This document shows, piece after piece, positions 53,195 to 61,811 of a DNA stretch of 64,000 nt. The notes under the pieces were generated by a model. The model was not told the origin of the DNA and searched no databases. It saw nothing but the letters and a program-made list of their open reading frames with translations. Source of the DNA: Pseudomonas sp. KUIN-1. GTDB lineage: Bacteria; Pseudomonadota; Gammaproteobacteria; Pseudomonadales; Pseudomonadaceae. The stretch's first letter is position 1; every line of letters begins with the position of its first letter. The stretch spans positions 2,418,001 through 2,482,000 of the forward strand of contig NZ_AP020337.1 in NCBI RefSeq assembly GCF_009176725.1. The letters run 5' to 3'. Both the position numbers and the translations under genes were made by a program.

Positions 53195-54517
53195 ATGCCA
53201 AATAACAAGAATGCATCGCTGGGCAAGATTCATCGTTTTTCGTGGGTGTCGTTGCTGGTCTGCTGGATGATCTGGATTTTGAACGCCTATGACCGCGAGA
53301 TCGTCTTGCGCCTGGGGCCGACGATTTCCAAGCATTTCGACCTGTCTGCAGACCAGTGGGGCACGGTGGCCACGGTTGTCATGCTGGCGCTGGCCGTTCT
53401 CGATATTCCCGGCTCCATCTGGAGTGATCGCTACGGCGGAGGGTGGAAGAGGGCGCGCTTTCAGGTGCCGTTGGTACTGGGTTATACCGCGCTGTCCTTT
53501 CTGTCGGGCTTCAAGGCATTGAGTGGCAGCCTCGCCAGTTTCATCGCCCTGCGGGTCGGGGTGAATCTGGGCGCTGGCTGGGGCGAGCCGGTCGGCGTCA
53601 GCAACACGGCCGAGTGGTGGCCAGTAGAACGTCGTGGTTTTGCCTTGGGCGCGCACCATACCGGTTACCCCATCGGCGCGATGCTCAGCGGCATTGTCGC
53701 CAGTTTCGTAATCAGCACCTACGGAGAGGAGAACTGGCGTTATGTGTTCTTCTTCGCCTTCGTGGTAGCACTGCCACTGATGATCTTCTGGGCACGCTAC
53801 TCGACGGCCGAGCGCATCACCCAACTGTACGTGGACATCGCTGCCAAAGGCATGACCCCACCGGACAGCACGCCGTCGACCAATGTAAAAGGCCAGGTCT
53901 GGAAGTCGGTGAAGGCGACGCTGAGTAACCGCAATATCGCCCTGACTGCCGGTAACACCCTGCTTACGCAAGTGGTGTACATGGGCGTCAACATTGTCCT
54001 GCCGGCCTACCTGTACAACATCCTCAACCTGTCGCTGGCCGAGTCTGCGGGAATGAGCGTGGTGTTCACACTGACCGGCATCCTCGGGCAACTGATCTGG
54101 CCTTCACTGTCGGACATCATCGGTCGGCGCATCACCCTGATCATCTGTGGCATATGGATGGCGGTCAGTGTCGGGGCCTTTTACTTCGCCAACACCATCC
54201 TGATCGTTATCGCCGTACAGTTGCTTTTCGGCCTGGTCGCCAATGCCGTCTGGCCCATCTACTACGCGGTCGCCTCCGACTCGGCACAACCTTCTGCGAC
54301 CTCCACAGCCAACGGGATCATCACCACGGCGATGTTCATCGGCGGCGGCGTTGCCCCGGTGTTGATGGGGACGCTGATTTCCATGGGCGGCGGCTGGACC
54401 AGCCTCAGCGGTTATACCGTGTGCTTTTTCGTCATGGCCGGTTGCGCGTTGGGCGGGGCGTTCCTGCAGCTGTTTTCTCACCGTCCGGAGTTGCTGACGG
54501 TGCAGCGGAGCGTGTGA
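53195..54517 (+). CDS. MFS transporter, anion:cation symporter type
   Basis: A 440-residue 12-helix protein. NAYDREIVLRLGPTISKHFDLS, IPGSIWSDRYGGGWKRARFQ, GAGWGEPVGVSNTAEWWPVERRGFALGAHHTGYPIGAMLSG are typical of the sugar-acid/organic-anion branch of MFS. It ends the GntR-SDR-BKACE-lactonase operon and presumably imports the substrate. GGAG stands eight bases before the ATG at 53195. Confidence 0.88.
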   Translation: MPNNKNASLGKIHRFSWVSLLVCWMIWILNAYDREIVLRLGPTISKHFDLSADQWGTVATVVMLALAVLDIPGSIWSDRYGGGWKRARFQVPLVLGYTALSFLSGFKALSGSLASFIALRVGVNLGAGWGEPVGVSNTAEWWPVERRGFALGAHHTGYPIGAMLSGIVASFVISTYGEENWRYVFFFAFVVALPLMIFWARYSTAERITQLYVDIAAKGMTPPDSTPSTNVKGQVWKSVKATLSNRNIALTAGNTLLTQVVYMGVNIVLPAYLYNILNLSLAESAGMSVVFTLTGILGQLIWPSLSDIIGRRITLIICGIWMAVSVGAFYFANTILIVIAVQLLFGLVANAVWPIYYAVASDSAQPSATSTANGIITTAMFIGGGVAPVLMGTLISMGGGWTSLSGYTVCFFVMAGCALGGAFLQLFSHRPELLTVQRSV

Positions 54518-55090
54518 GGGTGGACAGGGGATGCCGCCCGGTTCTGACCTTCAACAGCGGGAAGCCACGATACAATAATGCTCGATGTCCGCACGGATGC
54601 ATCAGCCTGCGGGGGCCGGGAAGGAAGCGTCAGCACTTCAATTCTGCCCCCGTTTGAACCAGAAATGTACCCGTCAAGAATGTCGGAGTGCATTGCAGAA
54701 CACTTTGGAAAAGCCGTCCAGTCGGCTGGAAAAGGAAAGATAAAGTAATACTTTTTCAGCCTTACTTACTCTACCGCGACATCTGCCCCGTCGTAATCAG
54801 CACATCACCTGACTGGCAGGGTCGTAAAGTTGACGTCAAAAAATGCAGATTATCGACTTTTTCGGATGCTCGGTCTGGTTAAATGCTACGTGTAATAAAA
54901 ATTTTTATCCTTTAGTTTCATTGGGTTAAGGATGGTTAGAGCTTTTATTCAGGTTCGGAGTAGTTGCAACCACTAAAGTTACCGAGCTGGCGGGCGACAT
55001 GAGTAGTATCTCAATGACATCAATCATAAAAGTTGGTTCATCCCCATTTTTACGAGTGATAGCGCCCATCATGCAAGCCATGGAACGGCT
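54518..55090. other. Intergenic region upstream of the chemoreceptor gene
   Basis: About 570 bases, AT-rich to the right. A 56-codon frame at 54578-54748 has no support beyond being open. A possible flagellar sigma-28 promoter is at 54825-54852. Confidence 0.35.
54825..54852 (+). promoter_or_regulatory. Possible sigma-28 (FliA) promoter for the chemoreceptor
   Basis: TAAAGTTG, 12 bases, GCAGATTA, compared with TAAAGTTT and GCCGATAA spaced by 11. One plus two mismatches and one extra base of spacing. It would leave a 5' leader of about 230 bases. Confidence 0.3.
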
Positions 55091-56731
55091 ATGTTCAGGA
55101 TCGACATCATGTTCAGCAAACTCAGTATCTCGCAAAAGCTTTACTTCAGCTTTGCCGCGATCATCCTATTTATCGCCGTTCTGGTCGCGAGTGCTTACAG
55201 AGGCTTTGAGCAGGTCGAAGAGGCAACTAACAGCAATGTTCATACCTATCAGGTGCTGAGTGAAGCGCAACTTGCTCTTGAACAGCTGATCAATATCGAA
55301 ACCGGGATGCGCGGCTTTGTCATTGCTTCAAAGGATGCGTTTCTGGAGCCATTGGTGGCGGGGGAGAAGCGCTTCATCGAAGAACTCGATTCGCTCAAGC
55401 GTCTGACAGCTGACAATGCGGAACAGCAGCGCCGCCTGGCTGCTCTGGGTGACACCCAGAAACGCTGGCTTGATGAAGATGTCAATCCGATCATCGCCCT
55501 GCGCCGCGATCTGACTGCACGCAATATGCCTGATGATGAACTGGATGCACGCATCACCTCGGGTGCCGACAAGGCCAAGATGGACAGCATGCGCGCTTTA
55601 CTTGCCGAGATCAGCGGTGCCGAGCAGAAGTTGCTGGTTCAGCGTAGCCAGGACATGACGGACGCCAAGCATTTGGCGATCCTGATCCTGATGTGCGGCG
55701 GCCTGGCCGCGGCTGTTCTCGCGATGATCCTTGCCGCTGTATTGGGGCGCAGTACCACGGCGCGTTTGCAACTGGCTATTGATGCCGCAACGGCAATTGC
55801 CAATGGCAAGCTGGACACCGTGATCGATACCAGCAGCCACGACGAACTGCCGAAAGCCTTTGATCGTATGCAGAATCGCCTGCGCGAGATGATTCAACAG
55901 ATCAGCCAGGCTGCCAATCAGCTGGTCGTTGCCGTACAACAGATTTCCGGTGCGTCCGAGCAACTGTCCGGTGCTATCCAGGAACAGTCGACGTCCGCCT
56001 CGGCGATGGCGGCCACGATCGAAGAGCTGACCGTCAGCATCCATCACGTTTCCGAAAACGCCGACGAGGCGCATGAACTCGCCAGTCGTTCAGGGCAACA
56101 GTCGAAGGACGGTGCGCAGGTCATCGAAAATACCCTGTCCAGCATGAATGGCATCGCCCGGACCGTGCAGCTTTCCTCTACTCAGGTCGCAGGCCTGGGT
56201 CAGCACTCCGAGCACATTTCATCGATCGTCAGCGTGATTCAGGGCATTGCCGACCAGACCAACCTGCTGGCCCTCAACGCTGCCATCGAAGCTGCTCGTG
56301 CCGGTGAACAAGGCCGTGGCTTCGCAGTGGTTGCCGACGAAGTGCGCCTGCTGGCGCAGAACACCGGCAAGTCCACCAAGGAAATCGCCGGGATGATCGA
56401 GAAAATTCAGGCGGGTGTACGGGAAACCGTCGAGAGCATGCGTAGCGGCGTTCAGGAAGTGAACGAAGGCGTCGAAATGGCGGGCACCGCCGGTCAAGCG
56501 ATCATCGAGATTCGCGACAGTTCGGGCAAGGTTCTGCAAGTGGTCGACCAGATATCCTTCGCGCTGCGTGAGCAAACCGCAGCGAGCCAGGATGTCGCAC
56601 GTAGCGTCGAGCGCTCCGCGCAAATGGCTGAACAGAACAACATATCGGTTCAGGAATTGCTCAAGACCAGCGGCGGCCTGAAGAACCTCGCTACCAGTCT
56701 GCAGACGGAAGTGGGCAAGTTTCGGCTTTAA
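55091..56731 (+). CDS. Methyl-accepting chemotaxis protein with CHASE3 sensor domain
   Basis: A 546-residue receptor (540 if the ATG at 55109 is used). Helix 1 at about 17-37, a periplasmic domain with [17 protein letters not shown] typical of CHASE3, helix 2 at about 197-219, a HAMP linker (to about 275), and the methyl-accepting coiled coil with the hairpin tip region [45 protein letters not shown]. There is no C-terminal CheR-docking pentapeptide. The ligand is unknown. It is monocistronic with a good terminator after it. Confidence 0.93.
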   Translation: MFRIDIMFSKLSISQKLYFSFAAIILFIAVLVASAYRGFEQVEEATNSNVHTYQVLSEAQLALEQLINIETGMRGFVIASKDAFLEPLVAGEKRFIEELDSLKRLTADNAEQQRRLAALGDTQKRWLDEDVNPIIALRRDLTARNMPDDELDARITSGADKAKMDSMRALLAEISGAEQKLLVQRSQDMTDAKHLAILILMCGGLAAAVLAMILAAVLGRSTTARLQLAIDAATAIANGKLDTVIDTSSHDELPKAFDRMQNRLREMIQQISQAANQLVVAVQQISGASEQLSGAIQEQSTSASAMAATIEELTVSIHHVSENADEAHELASRSGQQSKDGAQVIENTLSSMNGIARTVQLSSTQVAGLGQHSEHISSIVSVIQGIADQTNLLALNAAIEAARAGEQGRGFAVVADEVRLLAQNTGKSTKEIAGMIEKIQAGVRETVESMRSGVQEVNEGVEMAGTAGQAIIEIRDSSGKVLQVVDQISFALREQTAASQDVARSVERSAQMAEQNNISVQELLKTSGGLKNLATSLQTEVGKFRL

Positions 56732-56776
56732 GGTCTGAAGACGCATCTCGTCAGCAGGATCACCCTGCTGAAACCC

Positions 56777-56812
56777 CCGGTATTAGTCGAAGCGCTGATA
56801 CCGGTTTTTTTT
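56777..56812 (+). terminator. Rho-independent terminator of the chemoreceptor gene
   Basis: CCGGTATTAG, eight-base loop, CTGATACCGG and eight T, 46 bases past the stop. Confidence 0.9.
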
Positions 56813-56930
56813 GCATATTCAAAAAACGCGCCTAACCTTTGATGCGCTGGATGACGATCCCGAGCAGCGCATCGAAATTCACGCAATGAAATGGCAGCGC
56901 GGATTCTCTCAGGGCTGACGATTTTTTACG

Positions 56931-57230
56931 TCAATGCTGAGCCAGAATACTGTCCAGCAGACCCGGGAAACGGCTATCAAGCATCTGTTTGCGAAGCGAG
57001 TTCATGTGCGTGGTGCCAACATTGCGCGTCTGTACAAGCCCGGCGTCGCGCAGCACGCGGAAGTGATGGGACATGCTGGATTTGGGGCGCCCGCCGTCCA
57101 GTTCGCCGCAGGTGGCCTCTGCAACGCCGGCCAGGCAGCGCACGATTCCCATGCGAACGGGATCACTCAAGGCATAGAGTAAGCGTTCGAGTGTGAGGTC
57201 TTCAGGATCGGGGTGTTGGAAGGTTCGCAT
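56931..57230 (-). CDS. ArsR-family regulator divergent from xenA-type gene
   Basis: A 99-residue winged-helix protein: LTLERLLYALSDPVRMGIVRCLAGV, CGELDGGRPKSSMSHHFRVLRDAGLVQTR with the recognition helix, and VGTTHMNSLRKQMLD. The metal-binding ELCVCDL box is not present, so it probably senses something other than metal. Start at ATG 57230; another ATG at 57266 would place translation inside the palindrome at 57268 region. Position suggests control of the flavin reductase. Confidence 0.85.
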   Translation of the reverse strand: MRTFQHPDPEDLTLERLLYALSDPVRMGIVRCLAGVAEATCGELDGGRPKSSMSHHFRVLRDAGLVQTRNVGTTHMNSLRKQMLDSRFPGLLDSILAQH

Positions 57231-57267
57231 GGTGGGGATGATATCAAGGCTTCCGTTTATTGCCATA

Positions 57268-57285
57268 GTTCGATTACCATCGAAC
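57268..57285 (+). promoter_or_regulatory. Operator between arsR-type gene and xenA
   Basis: GTTCGATTACCATCGAAC: perfect seven-base arms around TACC, midway between the divergent genes (38 and 41 bases from the two starts). Expected site of the ArsR protein, able to control both genes. Confidence 0.6.
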
Positions 57286-57325
57286 AACTGAAATCAAAAG
57301 TCATCTGGCCTACGGGAGCTTTCCA

Positions 57326-58417
57326 ATGTCTGCATTGTTCGAACCCTTCAAACTGAAAGACGTCACGCTGCGCAACCGAATCGCCATTCCTCCGATGTGC
57401 CAGTACTCGGCAACCGAAGGTGTTATCAACGACTGGCACCACGTGCATCTGGCCAGCATGGCACGTGGTGGTGCGGGTCTGTTGGTGGTCGAAGCTACCG
57501 CCGTTGCGCCGGAAGGGCGTATTACCCCCGGTTGCACCGGTATCTGGAACGACGAGCAGGCGCAGGCATTCGTGCCTGTCGTCAAAGCCATCAAGGCCGC
57601 AGGATGCGTGCCGGGTATTCAGATTGCTCACGCCGGTCGCAAGGCCAGCGCCAATCGTCCATGGGAAGGCGATGACCATATCGCGGCGTCCGATTCGCGC
57701 GGCTGGGACACCATCGCGCCGTCCGCCATTGCCTTCGGTTCCAACCTGCCGAAAGTCCCGCGCGCCATGACCCTGGACGACATCGCGCGTGTTCGCCAGA
57801 ACTTCGTCGATGCTGCGCGTCGCGCCCGCGATGCCGGCTTTGAATGGATCGAGCTGCATTTTGCCCACGGTTATCTGGGGCAGAGCTTCTTCTCCGAGCA
57901 TTCCAACCAGCGCACCGATGAGTACGGCGGCAGCTTCGATAACCGTAGCCGTTTCCTGCTGGAAACCCTGGCTGCAGTGCGTGAAGTCTGGCCTGAGAAC
58001 CTGCCGCTCACCGCGCGTTTTGGCGTTATCGAATACGACGGTCGCGATGAGCAGACGCTTGCAGAATCGATCGAACTGGCGCGCCGCTTCAAGGCTGGCG
58101 GGCTGGATCTGTTGAGCGTCAGCGTCGGTTTCAGCACCCCGGATGCCAACATTCCATGGGGGCCTGCGTTCATGGGGCCGGTTGCCGAGCGTGTGCGCCG
58201 TGAAGCGGATATTCCAGTAACCAGCGCCTGGGGTTTTGGCGAGCCGAAGCTGGCTGAAGAGGCGGTCAAGTCAGGCCAGCTCGATCTGGTCTCGATTGGC
58301 CGTGCACATCTGGCCGATCCCCACTGGGCCTACTTCGCGGCGAAGGAGCTGGGCGTCGAAAAATCGGCCTGGACCTTGCCTGCACCTTACGCTCACTGGC
58401 TTGAACGTTATCGCTGA
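57326..58417 (+). CDS. xenA: Old Yellow Enzyme family NAD(P)H:flavin oxidoreductase, XenA type
   Basis: A 363-residue FMN TIM-barrel enzyme: MSALFEPFKLKDVTLRNRIAIPPMCQYSAT with the thermophilic-like-class Cys (about residue 25), IQIAHAGRKASANRPWEG, WIELHFAHGYLGQSFFSEHSN with the His-x-x-His pair that binds substrate, LTARFGVIEYDGR and LVSIGRAHLADPHWAYFAA. It is very like P. putida XenA, which reduces enones, nitrate esters and nitroaromatics and degrades xenobiotics. GGGAG precedes the ATG. The divergent ArsR gene likely represses it. Confidence 0.93.
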   Translation: MSALFEPFKLKDVTLRNRIAIPPMCQYSATEGVINDWHHVHLASMARGGAGLLVVEATAVAPEGRITPGCTGIWNDEQAQAFVPVVKAIKAAGCVPGIQIAHAGRKASANRPWEGDDHIAASDSRGWDTIAPSAIAFGSNLPKVPRAMTLDDIARVRQNFVDAARRARDAGFEWIELHFAHGYLGQSFFSEHSNQRTDEYGGSFDNRSRFLLETLAAVREVWPENLPLTARFGVIEYDGRDEQTLAESIELARRFKAGGLDLLSVSVGFSTPDANIPWGPAFMGPVAERVRREADIPVTSAWGFGEPKLAEEAVKSGQLDLVSIGRAHLADPHWAYFAAKELGVEKSAWTLPAPYAHWLERYR

Positions 58418-58455
58418 GTAAGCCTGATCTGAAAGGATGCATTCGTTGGTGGCGC

Positions 58456-59928
58456 CTACAGCGTATGCATCTTCTCGTCAGATGAAGTGGTGGGAGGCAT
58501 TTGCCAACCACCACCCAGCGCTTTGAATACGGCGACCGCCGCCTGCGCGGATTCGACCTGGGCCTGCGCCTTGGCGTCAGCGACCTGCAGCATTTTCTCG
58601 TCGGCGCGCAGCACCTCGATCAAGCTGGCGGCACCTTTGCTATAGCTTGCGAATGACGATTGCCGGGCTGAAGCAAGTGCAGTTTCGCCTTTACCCAGCA
58701 TTGCAGCTTGAATTTCGCGACTGGCCAACGAAGAAAAAGCGTTTTCAACGTCCTCAGTGGCGCGCAAAACTGACTGTCGATAAGCCGCCAGAGCCTCTGC
58801 CTCTTGTCCTTTGGCTTGACTGATCCGGGCGTTCACCCGGCCGAAATCAAAAAGCCTCCAGCGAAGCCCCAAAATACCTGCTGACTGACTGGCACCACCG
58901 GTAAACAGATTGCCGCTCGACACGGCTGTGGCGCTGCCCAGCAATGCGCTGAGTGAGAGTTTGGGATAATACTCGCTGATCGCCACGCCGATACGCGCGT
59001 TCGACGCGGCGAGGCGCCGCTCGGCCACGATCAGATCAGGTCTGCGACGGAGGAGATCGGCTGGCGTTCCTGTCGACGCCAGCTCGGGTGCGTGTGGGAT
59101 TCGACCCCTTTCAGCCAGGGAGCCCCGATGAGTGCCAGGCGGTACGCCCAGCATCACGTCAAGCGCATTCATTGCAGCGTCGAGACCGGTTTGCAGAATC
59201 GGCACTGTTGCCTGCACCTGTAGAAGCTCAGCTTCGATCTGACGAACTTCATAGTCAGGGGACAGACCACGCTCATGGAGGAGCTGGACTTTTTCCAGAA
59301 GGTCTTGCCGGGTTTTAAGTTGTCGGTTCGTGATCGCCAGCCTGGCTTGCAGACCACGGATGTTAATGTAGGTATCGGCGGTCCGGGCTGCCACAGCGAG
59401 CCTGGCAGCCGCGACACCTGCCTGCGAAGCTTGATATTCAGCCAGCGCAGCCTGTCGACTGCGTTTCAAACCGCCAAAAACGTCCAGCTCCCAGCTTGCG
59501 GTCAGATTGGCTTCATAGGCATTGCCATAACGATCGTAGCCAGGTGCCGAGTTCAGCACCTGGCCGAGTGGAGTCTCTACCGATTGATGAGCCCGCGCCG
59601 TCTGTGCATCGATGTTGCCCGACGGGAGCAGGGCGGCGGTTGCCGCATCTGCTCCGGCGCGTGCCTGAGCCAGTTGCGCGCTGGCTTGAGCGAGATCGAG
59701 GTTCTGCGCCAGTGCGCGTGACACGAAGCTGCTCAGTAACGGATCATCAAAACCGTCCCACCACGCGGCACTGACAAGCGGATGCGCGGTAATATTCGCA
59801 GCGCCACGTGGTTGAGTCAGATAGCGGTCAGGCAGGGGCGCATCCGGGCGCTGGTAATCCGGACCCACGGCGCAGCCCGACAGCAGGCCGGTGCTCATGA
59901 CCAGTACATAAGTACAAAGCGTGCGCAT
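58456..59928 (-). CDS. Outer membrane factor of an RND efflux system (OprM/NodT family)
   Basis: A 490-residue lipoprotein of the TolC class: MRTLCTYVLVMSTGLLSGC with lipobox, AVGPDYQRPDAPLP, WWDGFDDPLLSSFVSRAL, then two repeats of long helices (ASWELDVFGGLKRSRQAAL, GVAISEYYPKLSLSALLG, LRWRLFDFGRVNARI) and a closing segment (QVESAQAAVAVFKALGGGW). It gives the exit duct for the pump encoded on the other side of tetR. It is transcribed divergently from tetR, with a 24-base dyad between them. Confidence 0.92.
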   Translation of the reverse strand: MRTLCTYVLVMSTGLLSGCAVGPDYQRPDAPLPDRYLTQPRGAANITAHPLVSAAWWDGFDDPLLSSFVSRALAQNLDLAQASAQLAQARAGADAATAALLPSGNIDAQTARAHQSVETPLGQVLNSAPGYDRYGNAYEANLTASWELDVFGGLKRSRQAALAEYQASQAGVAAARLAVAARTADTYINIRGLQARLAITNRQLKTRQDLLEKVQLLHERGLSPDYEVRQIEAELLQVQATVPILQTGLDAAMNALDVMLGVPPGTHRGSLAERGRIPHAPELASTGTPADLLRRRPDLIVAERRLAASNARIGVAISEYYPKLSLSALLGSATAVSSGNLFTGGASQSAGILGLRWRLFDFGRVNARISQAKGQEAEALAAYRQSVLRATEDVENAFSSLASREIQAAMLGKGETALASARQSSFASYSKGAASLIEVLRADEKMLQVADAKAQAQVESAQAAVAVFKALGGGWQMPPTTSSDEKMHTL

Positions 59929-59953
59929 GGAAATTCCTTGAGATGATCAGGTC

Positions 59954-59977
59954 GTGACTATATTACGATTCGGTCAC
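59954..59977 (+). promoter_or_regulatory. TetR operator 1 (between outer membrane factor and tetR)
   Basis: GTGAC, 14 bases, GTCAC. Same arms and spacing as the site at 60635-60658, so the adjacent TetR protein probably binds both. Confidence 0.6.
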
Positions 59978-60015
59978 TTGTTGTCAATGAGTGTTCACAT
60001 AGCTAAGCTGGAAAC

Positions 60016-60630
60016 ATGACTAATCAAATCAAGACATCGCCAACACGTGGTCCCTCCGACCACAGCGTTCGCGATCAGGTTGTCGAAGCGGCAACACAGC
60101 ATTTCGGCCACTACGGCTATGAGAAAACCACGGTCTCCGATCTGGCCAAGGCCATTGGTTTTTCCAAGGCCTACATCTACAAGTTCTTTGACTCCAAGCA
60201 AGCTATCGGCGAAGTGATCTGCTCGAACCGGCTGGCGATGATCATGGCGCTGGTGAACTCGGCCATCAGCGACGCGCCAACAGCCTCCGAGAGGCTGCGG
60301 CGCCTGTTCCGCTCGCTTGTGGAGGCGGGTAGCGATCTGTTTTTTCACGACCGGAAGCTGTATGACATAGCCGCTGTCGCAGGCCGTGATCAGTGGCCTT
60401 CTGCTGCCGCGCACGACGAACGTATTCGCCAGCTCATCCAGCAAATCGTTCTTGAGGGCAGGGAGTCCGGAGAGTTCGAGCGCAAGACACCTCTGGATGA
60501 GGCCGTTCAGGCCATTCATCTGGTCATGCGTCCGTACATCAACCCGGTGCAATTGCAATACAACCTCGACATCGTGTCGACGGCCCCGGTCCATCTGTCG
60601 GCGTTGATACTGCGAAGTCTGGCACCCTGA
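60016..60630 (+). CDS. TetR-family regulator of the RND efflux locus
   Basis: A 204-residue TetR protein: DQVVEAATQHFGHYGYEKTTVSDLAKAIGFSKAYIYKFFDSKQAIG is the DNA-binding domain at residues 20-65; an all-helical ligand domain follows. It lies between the outer membrane factor gene and the pump genes, flanked by two matching dyads, so local repression of both units is likely. Inducer unknown. Confidence 0.9.
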   Translation: MTNQIKTSPTRGPSDHSVRDQVVEAATQHFGHYGYEKTTVSDLAKAIGFSKAYIYKFFDSKQAIGEVICSNRLAMIMALVNSAISDAPTASERLRRLFRSLVEAGSDLFFHDRKLYDIAAVAGRDQWPSAAAHDERIRQLIQQIVLEGRESGEFERKTPLDEAVQAIHLVMRPYINPVQLQYNLDIVSTAPVHLSALILRSLAP

Positions 60631-60634
60631 ATTT

Positions 60635-60658
60635 GTGACCATTGACTAATTTGGTCAC
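60635..60658 (+). promoter_or_regulatory. TetR operator 2 (upstream of the RND pump genes)
   Basis: GTGACCA, ten bases, TGGTCAC: perfect seven-base arms; outer five bases and total length equal those of operator 1. It lies 50 bases before the fusion-protein gene. Confidence 0.6.
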
Positions 60659-60707
60659 TTTACGGAGAATCGTTTCCCTGCTCACTTGATTTCAAGTAAG
60701 GGATCCC

Positions 60708-61811
60708 ATGCTCCTGTCCAGACCCAACACCACCGTCTTGTTGTTATTGCCTCTGTTCCTGGCTGCGTGCAGCGAGTCATCCGGCGTGCGCGATCCACGT
60801 ACCCAGCCGCCTCTGGTGAGGGCGGCCACTGTTGCAAGTGCTGATCAAGCTTCCCGTTCGTTCACCGGGGTTGTGGTCGCTCGGGTTCAGAGCGAACTGG
60901 GGTTTCGGGTTTCCGGGAAGGTGCTCGAGCGCCTGGTTGATACCGGCCAGACCGTCAAGCGCGGTGAGCCGCTGATGCGCCTGGATCCCGTTGACCTTGG
61001 TCTTCAGGCTCAGGCCCAACAGCAGGCGGTTGCCGCTGCTGTGGCGCGCGCCAGGCAGACCGCCGATGACGAAGCGCGCAACCGTGACCTGGTCGTCGCT
61101 GGTGCGATATCCGCTTCCGCTTACGACAGGATCAAATCCCTGGCCGACACCGCCAAGGCAGAACTGAATGCTGCACAAGCGCAGGCCAGCGTGGCACGTA
61201 ACGCAAGCGGGTACGCCGTCTTACTGGCGGACGCCGACGGCGTGGTGGTCGACACTTTGGTCGAGCCTGGGCAGGTCGTCAGCGCAGGCCAGCCCGTGGT
61301 CAGGCTGGCAAAGGCCGGGCCACGCGAAGCCATTGTCCATCTGCCTGAAACCTTGCGGCCGGCGATGGGTGATCGGGCTGAGGCCAGACTGTATGGCGAC
61401 AGTGCGCGCGTCATACCGGCAAGGTTGCGGCTGCTCTCTGACGCCGCAGACCCGCTGACGCGTACGTTTGAAGCCAGGTATGTGCTTGAAGGCTCAAACG
61501 TCAGTGCGCCTCTGGGGTCAACGGTGTCCCTCGATATCGCCGCTGGCAAGCCTGCCCGGCAGTCGCTGGCGATACCCATTGCCGCTCTGCATGACCCCGG
61601 TCGAGGCCCAGGTGTCTGGGTCATTGCAGGTACGCCTGCACAAGTCACCTGGCGCGCCGTACAGCTGCTGGGTGTGAGTGACGATTCGGCAAACGTGAGT
61701 GGTGGTCTCGAGGCCGGTGAGCAGGTCGTGGCATTGGGCACGCATTTACTTCACGACGGTGAGCAAGTGCGCGTGCAGCAGGGTGGTATCACCGCTGAGG
61801 CGCAACCATGA
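60708..61811 (+). CDS. RND efflux membrane fusion protein
   Basis: A 367-residue periplasmic adaptor lipoprotein: TVLLLLPLFLAAC with lipobox (Cys near 21), then the lipoyl half SELGFRVSGKVLERLVDTGQTVKRGEPLMRLD, a coiled-coil hairpin (about residues 97-155), the second lipoyl half ADADGVVVDTLVEPGQVVSAGQPVVRLA, and a beta-barrel part. It links the RND pump to the outer membrane factor. Stop overlaps the pump start (ATGA). Confidence 0.92.
   Translation: MLLSRPNTTVLLLLPLFLAACSESSGVRDPRTQPPLVRAATVASADQASRSFTGVVVARVQSELGFRVSGKVLERLVDTGQTVKRGEPLMRLDPVDLGLQAQAQQQAVAAAVARARQTADDEARNRDLVVAGAISASAYDRIKSLADTAKAELNAAQAQASVARNASGYAVLLADADGVVVDTLVEPGQVVSAGQPVVRLAKAGPREAIVHLPETLRPAMGDRAEARLYGDSARVIPARLRLLSDAADPLTRTFEARYVLEGSNVSAPLGSTVSLDIAAGKPARQSLAIPIAALHDPGRGPGVWVIAGTPAQVTWRAVQLLGVSDDSANVSGGLEAGEQVVALGTHLLHDGEQVRVQQGGITAEAQP

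Noticed and set aside
54600..54660. GGGGGCCGGGAAGGAAGC, similar to the conserved core of bacterial SRP RNA
   Set aside because: The surrounding bases do not give the 4.5S RNA hairpin with its conserved loops, and it does not match the Pseudomonas ffs sequence I remember. A simple hairpin with the downstream GCCCCCG explains it.
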